A DNA stretch of 64,000 bases from an uncultured Clostridia bacterium. GTDB lineage: Bacteria > Bacillota > Clostridia > Oscillospirales > Ruminococcaceae. The stretch is from NCBI GenBank assembly GCA_947624675.1, contig CANQLI010000001.1:1-64000 (forward strand). The letters are read 5' to 3'. Positions 52,249-61,763 of the stretch are shown one piece after another. Every line of letters begins with the position of its first letter. The stretch's first letter is position 1. The position numbers and the translations under genes are program-made. The notes beneath the pieces were generated by a model. That model worked only from the letters and a program-made list of their open reading frames with translations, ran no database searches and was not told where the DNA came from.

Positions 52249-52377
52249 ACATCCTCCTTAAAAGGCAATAAAAAACGCAACAGCTTAATTATATCAAAAA
52301 CAAAGGACATAGTCAACGGCTTACACCAAATTTTCACAAATCTCACTGTCAAAGCTAATAATATTTGCAAAAAACAC

Positions 52378-52406
52378 TTGAAAATAAATATTTGATGTGT
52401 TATACT
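52378..52406 (+). promoter_or_regulatory. SigA-type promoter of the SRP RNA gene
   Basis: TTGAAA (52378-52383), 17-nt spacer, TATACT (52401-52406). Confidence 0.7.
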
Positions 52407-52431
52407 AATATGTGTTTAAAATGTGGTTGAT

Positions 52432-52570
52432 TTTCGATCCGGGATACAGGTGCGCAGGTCCTGTGCAACGAAACGCTGTGAACCATGTCAGGCGGGGAAC
52501 CGAGCAGCATTAAGCAGTTTGTCTTGTGTGACACAGCTCCGCCTGCGTGCCTATATGTCGGATCGAAGCA
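52432..52570 (+). ncRNA. ffs: SRP RNA (4.5S-like)
   Basis: The ends pair (TTCGATCC / GGATCGAA), and the strand folds into one long hairpin: GATACAGGTGCGCAGG against CCTGCGTGCCTATATGTC. The apex holds the SRP domain IV motif ACCATGTCAGGCGGGGAACCGAGCAGC, a version of the GGTCAGG...GGAAGGAAGCAGC consensus bound by Ffh. About 135 nt. It lies directly upstream of dnaX, its usual place in Firmicutes. The exact 3' end is estimated. Confidence 0.88.
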
Positions 52571-52593
52571 TTTTTAAGAGAAGGGAGTTTATT

Positions 52594-54201
52594 ATGTACT
52601 GCGCTTTATACAGAAAGTGGCGACCATTAAGCTTTGACGATGTCGTGTCTCAGAGCCATATAACTACTACCCTTAAAAATCAGATAATTGCAAATAAAAC
52701 CGCACACGCTTATCTTTTTACAGGCTCCAGAGGAACGGGAAAAACCACCTGTGCGAGAATTTTTGCTAAGACTATAAACTGTCTTAATATGACTGACGGA
52801 GAGCCTTGTCTTGAGTGTGAGATATGCAAACAGGCGGACAACCAGTCGCTTACCGACATAATCGAGATAGACGCCGCATCAAACACAGGAGTTGATGATG
52901 TTCGCTCGTTAAAGGAAGCTGCGCTGTATATGCCTGAACAGACAAGATACAAGGTCTTTATCATCGACGAGGTGCATATGCTCTCAAACAACGCATTCAA
53001 TGCGCTTTTAAAGCTGCTTGAAGAACCTCCCGAGCACGTCAAATTCATACTAGCTACTACCGAAGTTCACAAGATACCACCTACGATCCTTTCAAGATGT
53101 CAGCGGTTTGACTTTTCAAGGATAAAGGCTGATGATATTAAAAACCGGCTTATGTTTATCGCGTCTGAGGAAGGCTTTAAGCTCAATGAGGACGCAGCAT
53201 CGCTTATCGCCAAGCTTTCTGACGGCGGGATGAGAGATGCCTTATCAATGCTTGACCAGTGTACCGCTTACTCAGATGAGGTGTCGGTTGAAACTGTATC
53301 CTCCGCCGTGGGGATAAGCGGACGGGAGTATGTGTTTGACATTTTAAACGCTGTCTTTGACTCAGACGCATCAAAAGCAATAAATAAAGTAAACGAGCTA
53401 TATTCAATGTCAAAGGATCTTCAAAGGTTGTGCGAGGAGCTTTTGTCACAGGTCAGAAATGTAATGCTCATAAAAACTGCCGGAAATGCTCAGGAGCTTA
53501 TCGCCTCAACACCCGAGGAATATGATCTTTTATCCGAGCTTTCAAGAAAGAATTCGCTTGAAAATATAATATCAAAGCTTGAGCTTTTTGAGGATTTAAA
53601 CGAGCGCCTATTAAAGGCTACAAATAAAAAGATACAGTTTGAAATGGGTATTATAAAGCTCTGTTCGGCTGCAAAAAAACAAGGCGCATCTTCAAATGCC
53701 GAAGCAGCAGACTTAAAGCCGTTATTAAACAGGATCTACGAGCTTGAACAAAAGCTTAATGCCGTGAGGTCTGCTTCCGATACACCGTCAAAGACTAAAC
53801 AGTACGATCCGATAATACCGGAAAATCAGACAAGTCCCGAACCGCCGTCTGCCGACCTTTCAAAGGTAAAGACCGAGGATCTAAAGCCGCTTAAAAGCTG
53901 GAAGGACATACTTTCAAGACTTGTGGAAAAAAGCCCCTCGACCTCTGCTTTTATGAATGATTCAAGTGCGTATGTTTATCAGAACACAATACTTATTGTG
54001 GTGAAAAACAGACTTTTAATAAAGCTTTTAAAGGATCATGTAAAAGTGCTTGACAAAACAGTTGAGGAGGTTCTCGGAAAAAGGTATGCGATAAGGGTAA
54101 GGGCGATTTCAAACGAGGAGCTCAAAGACGAAGACAGCCCGATAAATAAACTGATTAACAAGGCAAAGGAACTTAATATAGAAGTTAAAGTCAATAAATA
54201 A
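52594..54201 (+). CDS. dnaX: DNA polymerase III subunit gamma/tau
   Basis: 535 residues from the ATG at 52594 (AAGGGAG upstream); the frame is open further upstream but overlaps the SRP RNA. AAA+ clamp-loader ATPase: YRKWRPLSFDDVVSQ, GSRGTGKTTCARIFAK, zinc cysteines (CLECEICK), IDEVHMLS, and TILSRCQRF; the C-terminal third is variable, with a tau-like end. First gene of dnaX-ybaB-recR. Confidence 0.97.
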   Translation: MYCALYRKWRPLSFDDVVSQSHITTTLKNQIIANKTAHAYLFTGSRGTGKTTCARIFAKTINCLNMTDGEPCLECEICKQADNQSLTDIIEIDAASNTGVDDVRSLKEAALYMPEQTRYKVFIIDEVHMLSNNAFNALLKLLEEPPEHVKFILATTEVHKIPPTILSRCQRFDFSRIKADDIKNRLMFIASEEGFKLNEDAASLIAKLSDGGMRDALSMLDQCTAYSDEVSVETVSSAVGISGREYVFDILNAVFDSDASKAINKVNELYSMSKDLQRLCEELLSQVRNVMLIKTAGNAQELIASTPEEYDLLSELSRKNSLENIISKLELFEDLNERLLKATNKKIQFEMGIIKLCSAAKKQGASSNAEAADLKPLLNRIYELEQKLNAVRSASDTPSKTKQYDPIIPENQTSPEPPSADLSKVKTEDLKPLKSWKDILSRLVEKSPSTSAFMNDSSAYVYQNTILIVVKNRLLIKLLKDHVKVLDKTVEEVLGKRYAIRVRAISNEELKDEDSPINKLINKAKELNIEVKVNK

Positions 54202-54215
54202 GGAGGACAAAATAT

Positions 54216-54563
54216 ATGAAAGCAAGATTACCGGCAGGAATGGGCGGAGGTCCGCAGAATATGAATCAGATGCTGAAGCAAGCCCAGAAAATGCAGGATG
54301 AGATCACAAGAGTTCAGTCGGAGCTTGAGGAAAGGGAGTTTGAGACATCTGTCGGAGGCGGAGCTGTTGAGATAAAGATGTCGGGAGCAAAAAAGCTTTT
54401 ATCTGTAAAGATAAAGCCCGAGGTCGTTGACCCTGATGATGTCGAGATGCTTGAGGACCTTATTACAAGTGCGTTTAACGACGCTGTTGAAAAGATAGAA
54501 AAAACAAGCGAAGAAGAAATGTCTAAAGTAACTGGCGGCGTTTCGTTCCCTGGACTGGTTTAA
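54216..54563 (+). CDS. ybaB: YbaB/EbfC family nucleoid-associated protein
   Basis: 115 residues. NQMLKQAQKMQDEITRVQ and the VEIKMSGAKKLLSVKIKPEVVDPDD block are typical. Binds DNA and accompanies dnaX and recR in most bacteria. Here 14 nt after dnaX and 3 nt before recR. AGGAGG precedes the ATG. Confidence 0.95.
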   Translation: MKARLPAGMGGGPQNMNQMLKQAQKMQDEITRVQSELEEREFETSVGGGAVEIKMSGAKKLLSVKIKPEVVDPDDVEMLEDLITSAFNDAVEKIEKTSEEEMSKVTGGVSFPGLV

Positions 54564-54566
54564 GCT

Positions 54567-55169
54567 ATGGCTAATTCAAGCGCATTACCGCTTGTCGAAC
54601 TTGCGGAACAGTTTGCAAAGCTTCCCGGTATCGGTATGAAAACGGCGCAAAGACTTTCTTTCTTTGTTATGAATATGACCGATGCCGAAGCAAAAGAGTT
54701 TGCCGACGCTATAATAAAGGCACACTCTACCGTTCATTGTTGTGCGGTCTGTCAGAATCTCACCGACCGTGAGATCTGTCCTATATGTGATGATCTGAGC
54801 CGTGACCGTTCTTTGATCTGTGTTGTCGAAAGTCCTAAAGATGTTACCGCATTTGAGCGTACTAATGAATACAAGGGTATGTACCATGTCCTTCACGGTC
54901 TTATCTCGCCTATTGACAATATAACTCCCGACAAGCTTAAAATAAAGGAGCTTTTGTCAAGAATTTCCGACGGGACTGTAAAAGAAGTAATTATGGCGAC
55001 AAACCCGACTGTCGAGGGCGAGGCAACGGCTATGTACATTTCAAAGCTTCTTAAGCCTCTTGGGGTAAAGGTCACAAGACTTGCCTTCGGACTGCCTGTC
55101 GGCGCAATACTTGAGTATGCCGACGAGGTAACTTTGTTTAAAGCCCTGGAAAACAGAAATGAGATGTAA
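54567..55169 (+). CDS. recR: recombination protein RecR
   Basis: 200 residues. Helix-hairpin-helix [15 protein letters not shown], the [18 protein letters not shown] zinc finger, and a Toprim domain ([27 protein letters not shown]). With RecF/RecO loads RecA at gaps. Third gene of the operon, ended by a terminator. Confidence 0.97.
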   Translation: MANSSALPLVELAEQFAKLPGIGMKTAQRLSFFVMNMTDAEAKEFADAIIKAHSTVHCCAVCQNLTDREICPICDDLSRDRSLICVVESPKDVTAFERTNEYKGMYHVLHGLISPIDNITPDKLKIKELLSRISDGTVKEVIMATNPTVEGEATAMYISKLLKPLGVKVTRLAFGLPVGAILEYADEVTLFKALENRNEM

Positions 55170-55190
55170 CTATCAACAAACAGTATATTA

Positions 55191-55222
55191 AAACAGCCGC
55201 CGATTTTTTGGCGGCTGTTTTA
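55191..55222 (+). terminator. bidirectional terminator between recR and tadA-nudix
   Basis: AAAACAGCCGCC / GGCGGCTGTTTT stem (12 bp) around GATTTTTT. The tails are T-rich on both strands, suiting the two convergent genes. Confidence 0.8.
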
Positions 55223-55231
55223 TGTCTTAAT

Positions 55232-56191
55232 CTACCATATCATATCCTTTATTTTTTCATACTGCTCTGAGTCGGGTGTAAATACAATTCCTTTTTTCTG
55301 AAGCTCTTCAAACTCTTCCCTATCGACCCATTTGTAATCCTCGGTTTCCCTATTCTGAAGCTTTATCTCGTCTTTCCTTACATCCGTTTTTAAAAGATAA
55401 CAGTCTGTAAAGCTTGACCCCATTTTAATAGTTTTAATAAGTTTAAAATTTTCCTTTTTCCTTTTTATTGCCGTTTCCTCCATAAGCTCACGGCAAGCGC
55501 CCGAAATGCTCGTTTCGCCCGCCAAAACAGATCCTGTGGTACATTCCCAGTATCCCGGGCAGTTGTTTTTTAAACGGGAACGCTTTGTGATAAGTATTCT
55601 GTTGTCGCTGTTTTTGGTCACAACGACGATCACCGTGTGAAATGTACCCTCCTTCAAAGGTACTCCCCTGATATGAGTACAGGACAGCGGATTTCTTTTT
55701 TCGTCATATAGGTCCCAAAGCTCAGGCTTGACCCGTTTTTTGTCCCTTTTTGTTTTAAAAAAGCCCGAAAGAATATCCTTACATTCAGCCTCACAAACTC
55801 CGCCCTTTATCTGTGGAGTAAAGGTTTTAGTAAGTGAAAACAAATCAAAAGCCGAGCCACAGGCCCCTGCTCTTTCATCATAAGCTCCAAAGACTACTCT
55901 TGACAGTCTTGAATTTATAATAGCGCCCGTGCACATTGCACACGGCTCTAAGGTGACATACAATGTACAGTTAAAAAGCCGCCAGCTCTTAAGCTTTTTT
56001 GAAGCTGATTCTATTGCGATCATTTCTGCGTGCAAAAGCGGCGAATAAGACTTTTCACATTCGTTTTTTCCCTCTCCCAATATCTCTCCGGTGGAGTTAT
56101 CAACAACCACCGCTCCTACCGGGGTATCTCCGTTTTCGGCGGCAACAGCAGCAAGAGCCAGAGCTTTTTTCATATACTCGTTGTCATTCAT
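55232..56191 (-). CDS. fusion of tRNA adenosine deaminase TadA and a Nudix hydrolase
   Basis: 319 residues. Residues 1-155 are TadA: HAE (54-56) and PCAMC (Cys84, Cys87) bind the catalytic zinc; it makes inosine at tRNA-Arg position 34. Residues about 160-319 are a Nudix hydrolase, with the box G-x5-E-x7-REL-x-EE (220-242); the last Gly of the classical box is replaced by Ala. The start of the second half (NPLSCTHIRGVPLKEGTFH) resembles the isopentenyl-diphosphate isomerase-like Nudix group. Both active sites look intact. GAGGGT before the ATG. Near the SRP RNA and dnaX, as is usual for tadA. Confidence 0.88.
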   Translation of the reverse strand: MNDNEYMKKALALAAVAAENGDTPVGAVVVDNSTGEILGEGKNECEKSYSPLLHAEMIAIESASKKLKSWRLFNCTLYVTLEPCAMCTGAIINSRLSRVVFGAYDERAGACGSAFDLFSLTKTFTPQIKGGVCEAECKDILSGFFKTKRDKKRVKPELWDLYDEKRNPLSCTHIRGVPLKEGTFHTVIVVVTKNSDNRILITKRSRLKNNCPGYWECTTGSVLAGETSISGACRELMEETAIKRKKENFKLIKTIKMGSSFTDCYLLKTDVRKDEIKLQNRETEDYKWVDREEFEELQKKGIVFTPDSEQYEKIKDMIW

Positions 56192-56239
56192 AATTTACCC
56201 TCACAAAAAATCCGAGCATAAAGCCCGGATAAAGCTAAT

Positions 56240-57190
56240 TTAGTCCTTAAGATATTGTTCTATAATATACTTCGGACGCTTTTTTGTCTCGAGATATACC
56301 TTTCCGATATACTCACCTATTATGCCTATCGCCAAAAGCTGAAGTCCGCCTATTGCCCAGACCGAAACCGCTATTGATGTCCAGCCCGGAATAGTCTGCC
56401 CCATAATATGGCGAACTAGGAAATATATAAGCATACCTATACTTACGACAAAAATAAACAGCCCTAAAAATGTTATAAATCTTATAGGTCTTATAGAAAG
56501 CGATGTAACTCCCTCTGTTGCAAGAGCAAGCATTTTCTTTAACGGATACTTTGATTCTCCCGCAAGTCTCTCGCCTCGTTTATAATACACCTCCGCCGAC
56601 TTATAGCCTATCATCGGTACTATCCCGCGCAAAAACAGATTAACCTCGCCGAAGCTTTCAAGTCCATCTATCGCTCTTTTGCTCATAAGACGGTAATCGG
56701 AGTGATTATACTTAACATCGGCTCCCATAAATCTAAGCAGCTTGTAAAATCCCTGAGCGGTAACGCGCTTAAACGCAGTATCCGTTTCACGGTTATTTCT
56801 TATTCCGTAAACTATATCACAGCCATCATAATATTTATCAAGCATTTCGTCCATTGCATTTATATCGTCCTGAAGGTCTGCGTCAAGTGATATTGTTATA
56901 TCACAATCATCTTTAACGGTAAGGAGTCCTCCAAGAAGCGCATTTTGATGTCCTCTGTTACGGGAAAGCTTAACGCCCATAAATATCTCATCGCTTTTAT
57001 GGAGTTCACATATAATATCCCAGGTTTTATCCTTAGAACCGTCATCAACAAAAACTATCCTGCTTAAATATGAGATCTTCTCCTTTTCCATAAGAGAGAT
57101 CATTTTTTTCTTTAGCTTTGAAGCCGAATCCATAAGAACTTCCTGCTCATTATAGCATGGAATAACCAAATAAAGCTTTGCCGCCTTCAT
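56240..57190 (-). CDS. GT2 glycosyltransferase, GtrB/dolichol-phosphate-mannose-synthase-like
   Basis: 316 residues from the ATG at 57190 (GGGAG 7 nt upstream). N-terminal GT2 domain: LVIPCYNEQEVL, VDDGSKDKTW, DADLQDD (metal-binding DxD), then two C-terminal membrane segments (about 225-255 and 265-295) and a basic tail. This layout is that of GtrB-type enzymes that move a sugar from its nucleotide to undecaprenyl phosphate. No GtrA-like flippase is adjacent. Monocistronic by position. Confidence 0.9.
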   Translation of the reverse strand: MKAAKLYLVIPCYNEQEVLMDSASKLKKKMISLMEKEKISYLSRIVFVDDGSKDKTWDIICELHKSDEIFMGVKLSRNRGHQNALLGGLLTVKDDCDITISLDADLQDDINAMDEMLDKYYDGCDIVYGIRNNRETDTAFKRVTAQGFYKLLRFMGADVKYNHSDYRLMSKRAIDGLESFGEVNLFLRGIVPMIGYKSAEVYYKRGERLAGESKYPLKKMLALATEGVTSLSIRPIRFITFLGLFIFVVSIGMLIYFLVRHIMGQTIPGWTSIAVSVWAIGGLQLLAIGIIGEYIGKVYLETKKRPKYIIEQYLKD

Positions 57191-57303
57191 TTTAACACTC
57201 CCACTTAAACTGCTCAAGATATTTATTATAACATCAGCAGAAAATATTGTCAACGAAGTATAATGTTATACTAAAAACTTTTTATTTACCTAACAAGTCT
57301 TAT

Positions 57304-58587
57304 CTAAAATCCTTGTGTTCCCTGTGCCTTTGCTCTTTTGATACGCTGCTCATCCATTAGCTTTACACAGCCGGCTACATCAACATCCTTCTTTAGCATT
57401 TTGTTGACCGCCTCCAACATATCGTCACCGCTGTAACCGATAACTCTTGATGTAGCGGTAGAAACGCGCTCATTTTCAGCTATTGATGCGCTTGCATCTG
57501 TTACCATATGTGACTGAATATTTGTTTTTTGTCCCTTAAAGCAGCTTACTGTGGAGATTCCGTCAAAAGCGATATTATAGTTTTCCTCCGAGGCGCAGAA
57601 GGACAAAAACTCAAGCGCCGTATCCAGCTTATCGCTGTTTTTGTTTACCATCATCATATTGAGGTTGCCACCCTCATATGTTCCGCTGTCAACCGTGTTC
57701 ATAAATACGGGCATAAGAGCAAAGTCGTCAAGTGAATATTTATTTCCCTTTTCAAAGTCTGTGTAAAACCATGTGTCCCAGATAAATGTCATTACCGCGT
57801 CACCTGATCCGAGGTCTTCGCTTATATCAGACCAGCCTTTCTTTAAGTATGTCGAACCGAACCAACCTTTGTCAGCGGCGTCCTTTATCCACTTAACCAT
57901 ATTGCTTACCTCGGGAATATCCGAATAGGTGCCCTCGTTTTTATTGATTTTCTCAAGGAGCGACGGATTATCGGCAAATACCGGGTCAAGTGCTAACTGA
58001 AACATCCATGTACAGCCGTCAGCCGGCCAGCATATCGGTGTGTAACCGATCTCGGTAAGCACCTGACACAAGACATCAAACTCAGCCTGAGTTGTAGCAG
58101 GCTTTAGTCCGAGACTATCTAGAAGAGTTTTATTGTAATAACACCCGGAAACAGAGCTTTCCCAGAACGGAAGCCCCAAAAGATTTCCGCTGCTGTCAAG
58201 ACAGTAAGCCTTTGAACTGTTTGTCAGGTCTGAGACCCAGCTTTCATCATTCATATAATAGAAATTGTCCGAAACATCAAAGCGCTTTAGATCAGAGTTA
58301 TTAAAGTGCATAAACACATCGGGGATATTACCGTCCTCAAAATCCTTAGAAGCCTCGGTCTCAAATTCTGCATCTTCAATGGCGATTACATCAAGCTTTA
58401 CCCCTTTTTCTTTTTCGTAAAGATCAAAAATACTTGTCATATAGCTTTTTTCCATATCGCTTTTCCTGCCCATTATCGTAAGGACAGTTTCATCAGACGG
58501 TTCAAAATTTCTTTTTATCCCGTCGCATGATGTCATAAAAACCGTTGCGGCGATCACAAGCATTATTATAAAAGACCTTTTCTTCAT
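57304..58587 (-). CDS. extracellular solute-binding lipoprotein, partner of a hybrid histidine kinase
   Basis: 427 residues. Lipoprotein signal (MKKRSFIIMLVIAATVF then MTSC, Cys about 21). Mature part is a family-1 sugar-binding protein: FEDGNIPDVFMHF, LLGLPFWESSVSGCYYN, GYTPICWPADG, DAVMTFIWDTWFY. GGAGGGG before the ATG. It starts 12 nt after the stop of the kinase and lacks transporter genes, so a sensory role with the kinase, presenting a sugar to its extracellular domain, is likely. This is inferred from the pairing. Confidence 0.87.
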   Translation of the reverse strand: MKKRSFIIMLVIAATVFMTSCDGIKRNFEPSDETVLTIMGRKSDMEKSYMTSIFDLYEKEKGVKLDVIAIEDAEFETEASKDFEDGNIPDVFMHFNNSDLKRFDVSDNFYYMNDESWVSDLTNSSKAYCLDSSGNLLGLPFWESSVSGCYYNKTLLDSLGLKPATTQAEFDVLCQVLTEIGYTPICWPADGCTWMFQLALDPVFADNPSLLEKINKNEGTYSDIPEVSNMVKWIKDAADKGWFGSTYLKKGWSDISEDLGSGDAVMTFIWDTWFYTDFEKGNKYSLDDFALMPVFMNTVDSGTYEGGNLNMMMVNKNSDKLDTALEFLSFCASEENYNIAFDGISTVSCFKGQKTNIQSHMVTDASASIAENERVSTATSRVIGYSGDDMLEAVNKMLKKDVDVAGCVKLMDEQRIKRAKAQGTQGF

Positions 58588-58599
58588 CTGAAACCCCTC

Positions 58600-61551
58600 C
58601 TATTGGGATGTTTGCTCCGTTTTACTGTTACTGTGATTAACGAGCTTATCTACCAATTCTCTTACTGCATTCATATCAATAGGCTTTGCAAGATGTCCGT
58701 CCATTCCGGCGTCCAGCGAATTGCGAACATCTTCTGCGAAGGTGTTTGCCGTCATAGCCGCAATAGGTATCGTTTTAGCCTCCGGGTGAGCGGAAGACCG
58801 TATCTGTCTTGTCGCCTCATAGCCGTTCATTACCGGCATCTGTACATCCATAAATATCATATCGTAGTGACCGGGCTCTGAATTTACAAACATATCCACA
58901 GCCTCCTGACCGTTTACCGCGATCTCACAGCTCGCACCTTCAAGCTTAAGCATTTCGGTGAGTATCTCTGAATTCAACTCGTTGTCCTCTGCGACGAGAA
59001 ACAAAAGCCCGTTCATAACGCTTAGCTCAATATTGTCACTGCTTTCCGCCTTAACGGTTTGTTCAGAGAACAGCGGCTTTATTGTCTGCCAGAAGGTCGA
59101 TACAAAAAACGGCTTTGACATAAACGCATTTATACCTGCCTGACGGGCTTCAGTCTCAATATCGCTCCAATCGTGAGAAGTCAAAACAAGAATAGGAGTG
59201 TCTGTTGCGATGCGCTCACGGATAATGCGCGCGGTATCTACACCGTTGAGTCCCGGCATCTTCCAGTCAAGCAGAATAACATCAAAGTCCTCTCCTCTCA
59301 GGTGTGCCTGGACCGCCGCTTCAACAGCTGAAGAACCGTCTGTTACAAACGATACCTCCACGCCGGTATCACGCATCAGCTCCTTAATATCAAGACATAT
59401 ATCCTCTTCATCGTCGGCAACAAGTATATTAGTTACCTTCTGACGGAACCAAAGCTCAGTCTCCTCCGGCTCCGGAAGCGCAAAGGACAACTCAACTGTA
59501 AATTTACTTCCCTTTCCGGGCTCACTTTCAACACGAATGATCCCGCCCATAAGGTCCACAAGATTTTTTGTTATTGCCATTCCCAGGCCTGTCCCCTGTA
59601 TCGAATTGGTTACAGAGCTGATTTCTCTGCTGAACGGAGAAAATATGATTTTTTGAAATTCCTTGCTCATTCCTATACCGTTGTCCTGCACGATAAATCT
59701 GAGCTTGACATACTGCTGTGTATCCTGAGGCACCTCGCAAACATAGAAATCTATATTTCCGTCGTTTGGCGTATATTTTATAGCATTTGACAAAAGATTT
59801 ATAAGTATCTGATTAAGACGGAGCTTATCCCCGACTATATGTTCCGGCGGGGCTCCCTGAACATAAATTTTAAATATCTGATTTTTTGCTTTTGCCTGCG
59901 GTCTTAAAATTATACTCAGCTCGTCCATAAGCTCCGGCAGACTGAAATTATCAACATTCAAAGATGTTTTTCCGCTCTCTATTTTACTCATATCAAGCAC
60001 ATCGTTTATCAGACTTAAAAGATGGTGGCTTGACGCTGTTATTTTCCTTGTATACTCGCGGACCTTGTCAGCTTTATCGGCATCCTTTTCAAGCAGCATT
60101 GAAAATCCTACGATAGCATTCATCGGCGTTCTTATATCGTGGGACATATTTGAGAGAAAATTGCTCTTCGCCTCGTTTGCACTTCTGGCAGCTGTCAACG
60201 CTTCCTGAAGCTTAAGGTTCATCTGCTGATCCTGAGTGCGGTCGGACAAAACCACAATGTATTTTTTAACATCCTGAATGCTCATATTGTACACCGTCAT
60301 TCTGTACCAGCGGCGCTCGCCTGTGTTCTGATGCATATATTCACATTCACGGTAAATATTTCCGTTAAGAGGTATCTTATCAAGCTCTTTCTTTGGGATA
60401 ACAACATCAAAATTTACTGCACACTTTTTCATCACCCTTATATCCTTACGGGCCTCATGAACAGGAATTCCCAGAAGTCTCTCGATATTAGGGCTTATAT
60501 AATCAACTGTTTGATCCTCGTGGTCAAGCATTATAAAAATATCATCTACGCTGTTTGACAGCACATCAAACATAAGCTCCCTGTACTGAAGCTTGATCTT
60601 ACTTTTTCTTGACTGTTTATAGCTTCTGACAACTATAAGTGCTATTACCGCTGTTCCTACCAGCAGGAATATTATCAACAGCACATTGGTCGTAGTCTTT
60701 TGAACCGACAGAAAACCGGCGCTCACAACATTTTGCGGCACAACACTCAGCAAAATATAATCCTGATAACCGACAGGCTGATACAAAATACACTGGTTAA
60801 CATCGCCTATTTCACATTGCAGCAGACCCGAAGTACCGCTTTCCCAATCTTCCTGTATCTTCTTAAGCCGTTTTTCGCCAATATCGGATGCAGCCTTTAA
60901 ATAAACAAGATAATTGTCAAACACACTTCCGCCTGTCTGTGTGGAAAGCAACACGCTTCCGTCATTGTGGATTACACAGCATTTTGCCTGTCCCGAAAAA
61001 GCATCTACATTGAGAGAGCTCGCTATATCCGCATTTGTATAGCTTATGGCGACAGCTTCAAAACCAAAGCCTTTATATTCCCCGTGATTTACGGGAACGG
61101 CAAAAACTATCACATCCTGTTTATCAGTAAGCGTTCCCCCTGCCATTACAGGCTCTTTTTTCTCTAACAGGCTGTCCCAGCCTTCTTCAAGTTCCAGACC
61201 GTTTTTAGTACCGCTTAAAGGCTTACAGGTCTTATCCTTTGAAAGAAAGTAAAATTCCGAAAATCCCCAATATTTCTGTTCCTTTGAAATGAATTCGGAA
61301 ATATCACTTTTTTTATCGTCCTTTGACACAGTCATATATTCGTTCCAGCTGTTTAAGAGTCCCCAGTTTTTTTCAACAAACGCACCGAACGAGCGGTTTA
61401 CCTGACCGTATATCTCTCCAAGATGGTCTGTGCTGTCTTCATATATACTGCGGGAAATATATTTGAAATAAAAAACCCCTATTAAAACTACAGCAACGCA
61501 TACTATCAAAATCAAAAATGACATCAGTATTTTTCCAAACCATTTTTTCAT
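58600..61551 (-). CDS. hybrid sensor histidine kinase with two receiver domains
   Basis: 983 residues. Membrane segment 8-30, extracellular sensor (about 31-285, dCACHE-like size), membrane segment about 288-312, PAS domain (about 325-440), HisKA with His471 (SNMSHDIRTP), HATPase (about 565-695: NQILINLLSNAIKYTP, DNGIGMS, GTGLGMAI), receiver 1 with Asp762 (LLDWKMPG) and receiver 2 with Asp902 (FMDVQMPV). No Hpt domain or DNA-binding output is present in it, so a separate partner is needed. Likely co-transcribed with the solute-binding lipoprotein downstream. Confidence 0.93.
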   Translation of the reverse strand: MKKWFGKILMSFLILIVCVAVVLIGVFYFKYISRSIYEDSTDHLGEIYGQVNRSFGAFVEKNWGLLNSWNEYMTVSKDDKKSDISEFISKEQKYWGFSEFYFLSKDKTCKPLSGTKNGLELEEGWDSLLEKKEPVMAGGTLTDKQDVIVFAVPVNHGEYKGFGFEAVAISYTNADIASSLNVDAFSGQAKCCVIHNDGSVLLSTQTGGSVFDNYLVYLKAASDIGEKRLKKIQEDWESGTSGLLQCEIGDVNQCILYQPVGYQDYILLSVVPQNVVSAGFLSVQKTTTNVLLIIFLLVGTAVIALIVVRSYKQSRKSKIKLQYRELMFDVLSNSVDDIFIMLDHEDQTVDYISPNIERLLGIPVHEARKDIRVMKKCAVNFDVVIPKKELDKIPLNGNIYRECEYMHQNTGERRWYRMTVYNMSIQDVKKYIVVLSDRTQDQQMNLKLQEALTAARSANEAKSNFLSNMSHDIRTPMNAIVGFSMLLEKDADKADKVREYTRKITASSHHLLSLINDVLDMSKIESGKTSLNVDNFSLPELMDELSIILRPQAKAKNQIFKIYVQGAPPEHIVGDKLRLNQILINLLSNAIKYTPNDGNIDFYVCEVPQDTQQYVKLRFIVQDNGIGMSKEFQKIIFSPFSREISSVTNSIQGTGLGMAITKNLVDLMGGIIRVESEPGKGSKFTVELSFALPEPEETELWFRQKVTNILVADDEEDICLDIKELMRDTGVEVSFVTDGSSAVEAAVQAHLRGEDFDVILLDWKMPGLNGVDTARIIRERIATDTPILVLTSHDWSDIETEARQAGINAFMSKPFFVSTFWQTIKPLFSEQTVKAESSDNIELSVMNGLLFLVAEDNELNSEILTEMLKLEGASCEIAVNGQEAVDMFVNSEPGHYDMIFMDVQMPVMNGYEATRQIRSSAHPEAKTIPIAAMTANTFAEDVRNSLDAGMDGHLAKPIDMNAVRELVDKLVNHSNSKTEQTSQ

Positions 61552-61690
61552 AAATATGTCTGTGCTCCTTATATCTTAACGGTTTAACTCAAAAAAACTT
61601 ATACATTATTATATTATCACATATCATTGCGAAAGTCAAATTTGTATACTTTAAATATCAGATGACTTTTGATTTAAAATCAATTTTTTT

Positions 61691-61763
61691 GCTCCCTTCT
61701 ACTAACAGCGCAAAATCAGGAAAAAATGTACGCAAACGTACATTCTTCATAAAATAAATACAA
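61691..61763 (+). repeat. conserved palindrome block, copy C
   Basis: Contains AATGTACG-CAAA-CGTACATT at 61725-61744 with the same left flank as copy A (ctactaacagcgcaaaatca) and the same right flank (cttcataaaataaat). It lies about 440 nt before the transglutaminase/LRR gene and about 180 nt before the kinase gene start. Confidence 0.85.

Noticed and set aside
52423-52593. N-terminal extension of dnaX
   Set aside because: It is the translated SRP RNA gene; the ATG at 52594 has a ribosome site and the normal DnaX start.
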